A stretch of 64,000 nucleotides of DNA from Leptasterias polaris (lineage: Eukaryota; Echinodermata; Asteroidea; Forcipulatida; Asteriidae). Under the pieces are notes generated by a model, which worked only from the letters and a program-made list of their open reading frames with translations, did no database searches and had not been told where the DNA came from. Made by a program: the position numbers and the translations under genes. The stretch covers positions 5,988,001 to 6,052,000 of the forward strand of contig JAZGTN010000022.1 in NCBI GenBank assembly GCA_037783415.1, in the 5' to 3' direction. This document shows positions 46,430-55,400 of this stretch, piece after piece. Positions within the stretch are counted from its first letter, which is position 1. Each line of letters opens with the position of its first letter.

Positions 46430-48670
46430 ATGAGTAATTCTAAGAAGTTGGGGAGGACAGGGCGTGTCAGAACCGGAGGGACTTGCGTTCCACCGGGACA
46501 GCCCGAGCCCTCGGGGATTTGCACCGGCGACACGTCGTCACCGCGGCTGCAATCCCCCGATCAGCTCCCCCAGCCACTACCGGCTGGCGGAGCTGAGGGA
46601 CCCATTGGCCGAGCGAGGGACCTTGCGGCCCCATCGTCTCCGACCAGCGTGAATGGGTCCACCCAACCGAAGGGGAAACGCCCCGGTATTAAGACAAAGA
46701 AGTTGTCGGATACCGCGGCTGTACCCAAAAGAGGGCGGTCAGTCAAGCGTGACTCGGTTGCAGAGCCCACCATGACTGACCACGGAGCTATAAAAGCCCC
46801 CTCTTTGGAGCATTTACAGCCAGAGGGAATAATACCCCTCCACGGCTCAATGCGCCCAGACCCTCCCGATGCCATCGTGAACTCCGCGGTGCCTAGGGAC
46901 GGGCTCTTGTACGGCCGCCTCGACCGCACAGCGCCTGCCTACGCCATCGGGCTTGGGGCACTGTCGGCCGCCCAGGCCATTGGGCACGGGGAACAGGTCC
47001 CATGGGGCCCCCTTGGGGCGATACTCCCCGGGAGCCAGCCCTCCACAGCGGGTTTTTCCCGCTGCTCGGGCATCCCCGTGACCCAGGTGACCTCTGAGGC
47101 TTCCTCGGAGTCCACCCGATGCTCTTCCAAGAAAAAGAAGAGCAAAAAGGCCCGCCGTTCTCGTCGTTCATCTTCGAGCTCGAGCGGGTCCCCGGGACGG
47201 TCCCACCGTGCTAAACGCAACAGGGGTGGGGACCCGATCTCCCGTGATGATTTTCTGGAGGCCTTTCACACTCTGGCCGCCTCAATTTCGGGCCGGGGAC
47301 AAGGCCCCCCTGACTCGGTCACCTCACAGGTGCCCCTTAGTCACTATGGCCACGGCTGGATGACGCCGGGCCAACGGAGCCTACCACACACGGCTAGCCG
47401 TGCTCCGGAGTCCCCCCCAGGCCGGCAGCCCCCGCCCGCCGGTCACCACGGCCAGGGGCGCGTGACTGCAGACCAGCGGGTAGTGCCACGCACGGCCCCC
47501 CGCATGATAGCATCCCCGCCAGGCATCAGCCTGCACCCGTCGGCGTCCTTTGAGTCGGATCACGGCTCATCGGAACACCGTGACGGTGCCATCTCACCAG
47601 CGGTGTATGGTTCGGAGGCATCTCGGCCCCCTGACTCGGCCAACTCGGCCGAGGAAGACGCCGAGTTAGTCCACTCTGTCCAGCGCCTTTCGATCTCCGA
47701 GACCGAACTGCGTCTAGTCCAGAGGGACATGATAAGAGTCCTCGAACTCCCCGCTGACCCCGAACCCCCTCCTCCGGAACATCAATCGTTCATTAGGAGA
47801 TCGGGTCCGGCTGAAGCGCCCAAGGCCTTCCCTGTGATGCCCTTGGATCGCGTGTGTGTTGACCGAATGGACGGGGTGATGGGTGCGAAAACATGGGCCC
47901 CATTCTCCAAACGTATGGAGCCGTACTACCGTTTCCCCGATCGGGATTACAAAAAGTACTTTGCCACCCCCGCCCTGCCGGACTCGGCCACCGACAAATT
48001 AGCCGCCGACAGAGGATCGGCGTCCTCCAAACTCCCGTTTGCGGACAAGACCCGCGGGAAGTTGGAAGACGTCGCCCGGAAGATGGACCGTTCGGCACGC
48101 ATGGGCATGCGTGCTACCTCCTTCCTCCTGCTACTCTCCGAGTATCTGGCACTGGGATGTGAGGAAGATTCAGTGGTGCCAGCCGATATGATGGTGGCTG
48201 CCCTCCACTGTCTGGACAATGGTCTACGGTCCGTCTTGGACCAGTTCACCAGAGTGTCGACCCTGGCGACTACAACGCGCCGAGCCAACGTGCTCGATGC
48301 GCTGTTTCTCCCATCACCGGGGGCGCGTAAGCGCCTCGATGATCTCCCACTCTCAGGGCCGGATTTGTTTGCGGGACAGTTCCAGGAATCCATGGAGGCC
48401 GAGGCTAAACGCCTCAAGGCCACGGATAAAATCAACCTCAAGAAGCCTCAACCCCCGGCCCCCAAAGCCGCGGGTAGGGCGAGGAAGCAGACGGCCTTTA
48501 CCATCCCACGACGCCGCCCGCAAAAGGCGACCCGGGGCAGCTTTCGTGGCCGTACCGATAACACCGCCGGCCCACACTTCACGCAGCCCCAACCCGGACA
48601 ACAACGTGCCCAGTCGGGCCGCGGTTTCCGTGCGCCCACCCCCCGATATACGGGGGCGTGGCGCAAGTGA
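46430..48670 (+). CDS. DIRS ORF1, gag-like protein (746 aa)
   Basis: Starts at the first ATG (MSNSKKLGRTGRV); the frame is open slightly upstream without an ATG. The N-terminal half is P/S/G-rich with basic clusters (KKKKSKKARRSRRSSSSSS near residues 233-251). The C-terminal part is the more ordered DIRS gag-like region (TWAPFSKRMEPYYRFPDRDYKKYF, ...AADRGSASSKLPF). It ends in a basic R/G/Q-rich tail suited to nucleic-acid binding. The stop overlaps ORF2. Assignment as gag is from position and composition; no zinc knuckle is seen. Confidence 0.85.
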   Translation: MSNSKKLGRTGRVRTGGTCVPPGQPEPSGICTGDTSSPRLQSPDQLPQPLPAGGAEGPIGRARDLAAPSSPTSVNGSTQPKGKRPGIKTKKLSDTAAVPKRGRSVKRDSVAEPTMTDHGAIKAPSLEHLQPEGIIPLHGSMRPDPPDAIVNSAVPRDGLLYGRLDRTAPAYAIGLGALSAAQAIGHGEQVPWGPLGAILPGSQPSTAGFSRCSGIPVTQVTSEASSESTRCSSKKKKSKKARRSRRSSSSSSGSPGRSHRAKRNRGGDPISRDDFLEAFHTLAASISGRGQGPPDSVTSQVPLSHYGHGWMTPGQRSLPHTASRAPESPPGRQPPPAGHHGQGRVTADQRVVPRTAPRMIASPPGISLHPSASFESDHGSSEHRDGAISPAVYGSEASRPPDSANSAEEDAELVHSVQRLSISETELRLVQRDMIRVLELPADPEPPPPEHQSFIRRSGPAEAPKAFPVMPLDRVCVDRMDGVMGAKTWAPFSKRMEPYYRFPDRDYKKYFATPALPDSATDKLAADRGSASSKLPFADKTRGKLEDVARKMDRSARMGMRATSFLLLLSEYLALGCEEDSVVPADMMVAALHCLDNGLRSVLDQFTRVSTLATTTRRANVLDALFLPSPGARKRLDDLPLSGPDLFAGQFQESMEAEAKRLKATDKINLKKPQPPAPKAAGRARKQTAFTIPRRRPQKATRGSFRGRTDNTAGPHFTQPQPGQQRAQSGRGFRAPTPRYTGAWRK

Positions 48671-50390
48671 TGGGCTGGCCTCCTGGCGACCTCCCGCCGA
48701 CGGACCCGTGGGAGGCCGCATTCAGGAGTTTATGGGGTCCTGGGGCCAGGTTACCTCCGACGGGTGGGTTCTCGAAACGATCAGCCGCGGTTACGCGCTC
48801 GAGTTTACGAGAACCCCCCCGTCGGACATGCTCAATCGGCCGACACCTGTCCCGTCCGACATGTCAAAGCGCCGCGCTCTCGAGGCGGAGATCAACACTC
48901 TCCTCCAGAAGCGGGCGGTGCGGATCGTCCCCCGATCGGGGGCTCGGACGGGCTTCATGTCAGTTTTCTTCTTGACACCCAAGAAGGAGGCTGGCGTTTG
49001 GCGCCCGATTTTGAATCTAAAGCCCCTCAACAAATTCATACGTCCGAAGCGTTTCCGTATGGAGACGCTGAGGACCATACTGGGGTCAATAATTACACCC
49101 GCGTGGGCGGCAAGTCTCGACCTTCGCAGGGGGCTGGCCCGCCCTTCGGAAGACCGTCTGTCGAACCTTCGACAGTGCGTCTCCCTCTTCCTCCCAGCGG
49201 TGGTGGCTCCGGCTCTGGCCTGGCTCAGGCTGTTGGGCCTTATGGCCAGCATGGTGGATTTGGTAGACTTTTGCAGGCTGAGGATGAGGCCTATTCAGCT
49301 TCACCTGCTCTCTGTCTACAAGCCCATCCGGCATCCTATCCACCATCCGGTGCCCACTACGCCATGGCTGGTCCCCCACCTTCGTTGGTGGCTAGCCGAG
49401 GCGAACATCGCGCAGGGCCGCGCCTTCCGCCCGCCCCGTCCGTTAGTGACAGTCACTACCGACGCGTCGCTACACGGATGGGGGGCGACCCTACACCCGA
49501 AAGAGGTCGCAGGTGTATGGGGTCCCGAACACCAGTCGTCCCACATCAACGTCTTGGAAATGTTGGCAGTCTCCAACGCACTGCAACATTTCCAAGCAGA
49601 CGTCAAAGGACGAGCGGTCCTGGTGAGATGCGACAATGCCACGGTGGTGGCTTACATCAATCACCAGGGGGGTACTCGGTCGGGCCGGCTGTGTGCACTG
49701 ACGTGGGTCCTCGTCCTTTGGTGCATACGCCACGAGATAGCACTGTCGGCAGTCCACATCGCGGGCATAGAGAACGTCACAGCCGACGCTCTCTCCAGGG
49801 GCTGGATCGCCCCGACGGAGTGGTCTCTGCTCCCGCAAGTGGCCCGGTCGCTCTTCCAACTGATCGACCGGCCCCACGTGGACTTGTTCGCCTCCCATGC
49901 GAACAACCAGCTGCCGGTTTACTGCGCAAGGGGTCCAGACCCCAACGCGTGGCAGATCGACGCACTGGCAGTGCAGTGGGACGGCCTATTGGCCTATGCG
50001 TTCCCGCCCATCTCCCTCATTTCTCGGGTGCTGACCAAGATCGAGCAGGAGGACTGCCGAGTCCTCCTCATAGCCCCGTTCTGGCCCCGCCAGCCGTGGT
50101 TTCCCCGGATCATCAGGCTCCTGGTTCACCGCCCGGTGATCCTACCGAGGCGAGCGGATATCCTATATCAGCCCAGCTCGGGGAGGATTCACTCTGCTCC
50201 GGGGGATCTTCACCTGACCTGTTGGGTACTATCACGAGATCCCTCCGCTCAGCAGGCCTTTCGCGACGGGCTGCGACTGTCGCAGCTCACTCGCGCCGAG
50301 CCTCCACCAGAAAGGTATATGAGAGCCGACTACGCCATTTCCTTAAATGGTGTAGACGGAAATCCCTCCGTCCCCCCAATACTTCTGTAG
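48219..50390 (+). CDS. DIRS ORF2: truncated reverse transcriptase, RNase H and C-terminal domain
   Basis: The frame opens inside ORF1; convincing protein starts near 48690 (GGRIQEFMGSWGQVTSDGWV). The RT fingers (SVFFLTPKKEAGVWRPILNL, PKRFRMETLRTIL) run to AASLDL, then jump directly to RRGLARPSEDRLSNLRQCVS at about 49117-49150. The palm block with the YxDD motif is missing, in frame. RNase H follows with TTDASLHGWGA, INVLEMLAV, VRCDNATVVAYIN and ADALSRG, its acidic residues intact. The C-terminal segment (VDLFASHANNQLPVYCARG...) corresponds to the region called Dam-methylase-like in DIRS elements. The end overlaps the recombinase frame. Confidence 0.88.
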   Translation: MVYGPSWTSSPECRPWRLQRAEPTCSMRCFSHHRGRVSASMISHSQGRICLRDSSRNPWRPRLNASRPRIKSTSRSLNPRPPKPRVGRGSRRPLPSHDAARKRRPGAAFVAVPITPPAHTSRSPNPDNNVPSRAAVSVRPPPDIRGRGASDGLASWRPPADGPVGGRIQEFMGSWGQVTSDGWVLETISRGYALEFTRTPPSDMLNRPTPVPSDMSKRRALEAEINTLLQKRAVRIVPRSGARTGFMSVFFLTPKKEAGVWRPILNLKPLNKFIRPKRFRMETLRTILGSIITPAWAASLDLRRGLARPSEDRLSNLRQCVSLFLPAVVAPALAWLRLLGLMASMVDLVDFCRLRMRPIQLHLLSVYKPIRHPIHHPVPTTPWLVPHLRWWLAEANIAQGRAFRPPRPLVTVTTDASLHGWGATLHPKEVAGVWGPEHQSSHINVLEMLAVSNALQHFQADVKGRAVLVRCDNATVVAYINHQGGTRSGRLCALTWVLVLWCIRHEIALSAVHIAGIENVTADALSRGWIAPTEWSLLPQVARSLFQLIDRPHVDLFASHANNQLPVYCARGPDPNAWQIDALAVQWDGLLAYAFPPISLISRVLTKIEQEDCRVLLIAPFWPRQPWFPRIIRLLVHRPVILPRRADILYQPSSGRIHSAPGDLHLTCWVLSRDPSAQQAFRDGLRLSQLTRAEPPPERYMRADYAISLNGVDGNPSVPPILL

Positions 50391-51268
50391 GGGAGGTTGG
50401 GGATTTCCTCTTATACCTTTTTGACAGCGGCCTCTCGACGGGCACGGTAAAAAATTACCGGTCGGCCGTCGCCGCAATACATATGGGCTTCCCAGACGGT
50501 TCTTCCGTCTCGGATAACCGGGCGATCAGCCAACTGATCAAGGGGATGTTCGTCACTCGTCCCCCGGTACGCAAACTAGTTCCGTCCTGGGACCTCTTTA
50601 GCGTTCTATCGACTTTGGCAAAACACCCCTTCGAACCAATGGAGTGTTCCACGCTATTGCAACTCTCCATTAAGGTTTCATTCCTGTTGGCGGTTGCTAC
50701 ATCCCGGCGGCGCAGTGAACTGCACGCTCTGTCAGTAGAAGCGGGCCACATCCGTTGGGAGCCAGGCGGTGTCCGCCTAATTCCTTCGGCCGGCTTCCTT
50801 ACAAAGAATCAGTCGGCGTCTTTTACGCCTCCGGACATTTTTGTCCCGGACATCAAGTCCTTTTCGTCCGAGTCAGACGACAAATTTTGGTGCCCAGTCC
50901 GGGCACTGAAGTGGTATGTACACCGTACGAGATCACTCCGTACGGACCACCAATTATTTATTACGACAACCCCGCCCTTTCGGCCGGCGTCGCGCGATAC
51001 CATCGCCCGCTGGATCGTTACAGCTATCCGCTCCGTGCCGGGCGGCTGGCCAGCAGCCGAGGGTCCCATTCGGGCGCATGAGGTCAGGGGGGTATCCGCC
51101 TCTTGGGCCTTTTTTAAGGGTGTGCCTATAGCAGACATCACCAAAGCTGCGTGCTGGAAGAGCCCCAACACTTTTTCAGAGCACTACCTGAAGGATGTCC
51201 TTCAAGTAGATGGCAGGGCTGGAAGGGAAGTGCTGAAGGAGGCCAGCCGAGCCTCCCAGAAACACTAA
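50180..51268 (+). CDS. DIRS ORF3: tyrosine recombinase
   Basis: Catalyses insertion of the circular DNA intermediate. The frame is open far upstream without a clear start, so the coordinate marks where recognisable protein begins (LLGTITRSLRSAGLSRRA). An N-terminal core-binding segment (RKVYESRLRHFLKWCRRK, GTVKNYRSAVAAIH) precedes the catalytic part: first Arg in SRRRSELHAL, His-x-x-Arg in RAHEVRG and the nucleophile Tyr in SEHYLKDV. It ends SRASQKH and TAA. It overlaps ORF2 by about 210 bases, typical of DIRS; translation probably relies on frameshifting or re-initiation. Catalytic residues appear complete. Confidence 0.9.
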   Translation, partial: GEDSLCSGGSSPDLLGTITRSLRSAGLSRRAATVAAHSRRASTRKVYESRLRHFLKWCRRKSLRPPNTSVGEVGDFLLYLFDSGLSTGTVKNYRSAVAAIHMGFPDGSSVSDNRAISQLIKGMFVTRPPVRKLVPSWDLFSVLSTLAKHPFEPMECSTLLQLSIKVSFLLAVATSRRRSELHALSVEAGHIRWEPGGVRLIPSAGFLTKNQSASFTPPDIFVPDIKSFSSESDDKFWCPVRALKWYVHRTRSLRTDHQLFITTTPPFRPASRDTIARWIVTAIRSVPGGWPAAEGPIRAHEVRGVSASWAFFKGVPIADITKAACWKSPNTFSEHYLKDVLQVDGRAGREVLKEASRASQKH

Positions 51269-51485
51269 CCGGTGAGTTCACTTCTCATACACATTTTTAT
51301 GTGCATTTAAAATCTAATGAGGTGTACCCATTATGTTTTTACTCCCATAACGGTGATACCCTCCTGACTTTGCGCATGAGCTACGGTGCGCTTACGGGGT
51401 CTTTTTAGGCACGCCCTGTGTCCTACGCCCCTGTATAGACATACGATAGTTCGCGTATACCCACCGCCTATTCGGTGCGAGTCTA

Positions 51486-51585
51486 TGCAATTGTAGTATT
51501 CGCTCTACAGGTAAGTAGAGTGAAGTAGACTCCCACCCCACAGTAGTGTGGGCTGGGTCTACGAACGAATACTTACCTGTAGAGC
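51486..51585. repeat. DIRS internal complementary region
   Basis: 51486-51530 is the exact reverse complement of 46110-46154 and 51531-51585 the exact reverse complement of 51775-51829. Together they mirror the joined ends of a circular form, the template thought to join the ends during DIRS replication. Confidence 0.95.
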
Positions 51586-51648
51586 ACCCTCCCTCCTTCC
51601 CCACTATACTCGATTCTTTGGGTGCTTACGCGTCAAGTAGCGCTCGAG

Positions 51649-51790
51649 AAAAGAGGAAGCTGACGTAGTGCGCATGTCGCAGGGCGTCGGGGTCGGACAC
51701 CAGAGGGCGCTATTGTGTGTAAAACTCTTAGCCTTTTGCCTGCCGGCATAGGGAACAATGCAATTGTAGTATTCGCTCTACAGGTAAGTA
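51649..51790 (-). repeat. DIRS right terminal inverted repeat
   Basis: Reverse complement of 46123-46264; followed by a unique right tip ending GGGGTGGGA at 51829. Confidence 0.95.
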
Positions 51791-52113
51791 TTCGTTCGTA
51801 GACCCAGCCCACACTACTGTGGGGTGGGATTTCTATTGTTTAAGATCAGATAAATTCATAATAATTTGTAACTTTATTATATGGCGTACTACCCTATTTC
51901 TTCATTCTCAAACAAAAGCAAAACAGCTGCTTATAATCAGAATTTTCACAGCTTTAAAGAGTTAGCTGGGATGACAGTATAAATTAGAGTAAAATATATT
52001 GAATGTTTATACACCCGGTATTGAAGTCATACTGCTGTGTTTTTACCAATCATTGTGAGAAAATAAAGATCTGTAAAACACGCTGTCAATGTAAATGATG
52101 TGTGAAGTTTTGC

Positions 52114-52234
52114 ATAGTGTGGAAAATAAGAAGTCATTATAAAACAAAAAACTTGCGGGTACAACCATTGTGTGAAATTCATTACAAATGGTTGTACCCT
52201 CAAGTTTACTATTTGTAGTTACTTCTTACACTAT
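52114..52234. mobile_element. Hairpin MITE
   Basis: A 121-bp imperfect palindrome: ATAGTGT...AAGAAGT at the left, ACTTCTTACACTAT at the right, and an inner stem GGGTACAACCATT with AATGGTTGTACCC. Confidence 0.75.
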
Positions 52235-52464
52235 CAAAGATTTTTAAGTGATAATACATCATTAATTAATTGGAAGAGATCCAATCCTCCGGCTTCAATA
52301 AACTTGCCGTAAAAATATGTATTTAAAAAAAGTGTCCATATTTTAGGGGGAAATCAAAGATTTGTACAAGCTCATATGACTATTTTTGCAATAAAGATAA
52401 GTTATTGTCTGTAATGTTATAGTTGCTCGACTTCGACATCATTTCAGACTAAATATTTGTGTAT

Positions 52465-55400
52465 CTCTGGAGGATTGGCACCGGTGAAAACTTTATCTCT
52501 GGAGAATTGGTCTGGTAAAAACTTTATCTCTGGAGAATTGGTCCGGTAAAAACTTTATCTCTGGAGAATTGGTCTGGTAAAAACTTTATCTCTGGAGAAT
52601 TGGTCTGGTAAAAACTTTATCTCTGGAGAATTGGTCCGGTAAAAACTTTATCTCTGGAGAATTGGTCCGGTAAAAACTTTATCTCTGGAGAATTGGTGGT
52701 AAAAACTTTATCTCTGGAGAATTGGTCCGGTAAAAACTTTATCTCTGGAGAATTGGTCCGGTAAAAACTTTATCTCTGGAGAATTGGTCTGGTAAAAACT
52801 TTATCTCTGGAGAATTGGTGGTAAAAACTTTGTCGCCGAGAGATTAGTACTGGTAAAAACTTTGTCGCCGAGAGATTATTACTGGTAAAAACTTAACGCC
52901 GAGGGATTGGTCTGGTAAAAACTGTATCTCTCGAGGATTGGTCTGGTAAAAACATTATCTCTGGAGAATTGGCACCGGTAAAAACTTTATTTCTGAGAGA
53001 TTATTACTGGTAAAAACTTTGTCGCCGAGAGATTATTACTGGTAAAAACTTAACGCCGAGGGATTGGTCTGGTAAAAACTGTATCTCTCGAGGATTGGTC
53101 TGGTAAAAACATTATCTCTGGAGAATTGGCACCGGTAAAAACTTTATTTCTGAGAGATTGGTAGTGGTAAAAAGTTAATATCTAGAGAATTGGTCTGGTA
53201 AAAAATTGACCTCTGATAGATTGGCACTGGTAAAAACGTTCTCTCTTGAGGATTGGTACTGGTAAAAACGTTCTCTCTTGAGGATTGGTACTGGTAAAAA
53301 CGTTCTCTCTTGAGGATTGGTACTGGTAAAAACGTTCTCTCTTGAGGATTGGCACTGCTAAAAACGTTCTCTCTTGAGGATTGGTCTGGTAAAAACGTTC
53401 TCTCTTGAGGATTGGTACTGGTAAAAACGTTCTCTCTTGAGGATTGGTACTGCTAAAAACGTTCTCTCTTGAGGATTGGTCTGGTAAAAACGTTCTCTCT
53501 TGAGGATTGGTACTGGTAAAAACTTTCTCTCTTGAGGATTGGTACTGGTAAAAACGTTCTCTCTTGAGGATTGGCACTGCTAAAAACGTTCTCTCTTGAG
53601 GATTGGTCTGGTAAAAACGTTCTCTCTTGAGGATTGGTACTGGTAAAAACGTTCTCTCTTGAGGATTGGCACTGCTAAAAACGTTCTCTCTTGAGGATTG
53701 GCACTGCTAAAAACGTTCTCTCTTGAGGATTGGCACTGCTAAAAACGTTCTCTCTTGAGGATTGGCACTGCTAAAAACGTTCTCTCTTGAGGATTGGCAC
53801 TGCTAAAAACGTTCTCTCTTGAGGATTGGCACTGCTAAAAACGTTCTCTCTTGAGGATTGGCACTGCTAAAAACGTTCTCTCTTGAGGATTGGCACTGCT
53901 AAAAACGTTCTCTCTTGAGGATTGGCACTGCTAAAAACGTTCTCTCTTGAGGATTGGCACTGCTAAAAACGTTCTCTCTTGAGGATTGGCACTGCTAAAA
54001 ACGTTCTCTCTTGAGGATTGGCACTGCTAAAAACGTTCTCTCTTGAGGATTGGCACTGCTAAAAACGTTCTCTCTTGAGGATTGGTACTGGTAAAAACGT
54101 TCTCTCTTGAGGATTGGTACTGCTAAAAACGTTCTCTCTTGAGGATTGGCACTGCTAAAAACGTTCTCTCTTGAGGATTGGTACTGGTAAAAACGTTCTC
54201 TCTTGAGGATTGGCACTGGTAAAAACGTTCTCTCTTGAGGATTGGCACTGCTAAAAACGTTCTCTCTTGAGGATTGGCACTGCTAAAAACGTTCTCTCTT
54301 GAGGATTGGTACTGGTAAAAACGTTCTCTCTTGAGGATTGGCACTGGTAAAAACGTTCTCTCTTGAGGATTGGCACTGCTAAAAACGTTCTCTCTTGAGG
54401 ATTGGCACTGCTAAAAACGTTCTCTCTTGAGGATTGGCACTGCTAAAAACGTTCTCTCTTGAGGATTGGTACTGGTAAAAACGTTCTCTCTTGAGGATTG
54501 GTACTGGTAAAAACGTTCTCTCTTGAGGATTGGCACTGCTAAAAACGTTCTCTCTTGAGGATTGGTACTGGTAAAAACGTTCTCTCTTGAGGATTGGCAC
54601 TGCTAAAAACGTTCTCTCTTGAGGATTGGCACTGCTAAAAACGTTCTCTCTTGAGGATTGGTACTGCTAAAAACGTTCTCTCTTGAGGATTGGTACTGGT
54701 AAAAACGTTCTCTCTTGAGGATTGGCACTGCTAAAAACGTTCTCTCTTGAGGATTGGCACTGCTAAAAACGTTCTCTCTTGAGGATTGGTACTGCTAAAA
54801 ACGTTCTCTCTTGAGGATTGGTACTGGTAAAAACGTTCTCTCTTGAGGATTGGCACTGCTAAAAACGTTCTCTCTTGAGGATTGGTACTGGTAAAAACGT
54901 TCTCTCTTGAGGATTGGCACTGCTAAAAACGTTCTCTCTTGAGGATTGGCACTGCTAAAAACGTTCTCTCTTGAGGATTGGTACTGCTAAAAACGTTCTC
55001 TCTTGAGGATTGGTACTGCTAAAAACGTTCTCTCTTGAGGATTGGTACTGCTAAAAACGTTCTCTCTTGAGGATTGGCACTGCTAAAAACGTTCTCTCTT
55101 GAGGATTGGTACTGCTAAAAACGTTCTCTCTTGAGGATTGGTACTGCTAAAAACGTTCTCTCTTGAGGATTGGTACTGCTAAAAACGTTCTCTCTTGAGG
55201 ATTGGTACTGCTAAAAACGTTCTCTCTTGAGGATTGGCACTGCTAAAAACGTTCTCTCTTGAGGATTGGCACTGCTAAAAACGTTCTCTCTTGAGGATTG
55301 GCACTGCTAAAAACGTTCTCTCTTGAGGATTGGCACTGCTAAAAACGTTCTCTCTTGAGGATTGGCACTGCTAAAAACGTTCTCTCTTGAGGATTGGCAC

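Larger units (their letters stand above)
46110..51829 (+). mobile_element. DIRS-type tyrosine-recombinase retrotransposon
   Basis: A 5720-bp element, much richer in G+C than the host. It has a gag-like ORF, an RT/RNase H ORF and an overlapping tyrosine-recombinase ORF, inverted terminal repeats and an internal complementary region, the defining DIRS layout. Ends are set to the base by the internal complementary region, whose two halves are the exact complements of 46110-46154 and 51775-51829. No target duplication is seen, as expected for recombinase-mediated insertion. The element is structurally near-complete and young-looking, but the RT catalytic core is deleted, so this copy cannot be autonomous. 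Confidence 0.95.

Noticed and set aside
48764..50179. Upstream part of the long open frame that ends in the DIRS recombinase
   Set aside because: It lies on top of the true RT/RNase H frame, is P/S/R-rich and has no domain; it is open because of the high G+C content.
46561..51171. Many long minus-strand frames inside the DIRS element
   Set aside because: They mirror the G+C-rich coding strand and lack any recognisable domain.
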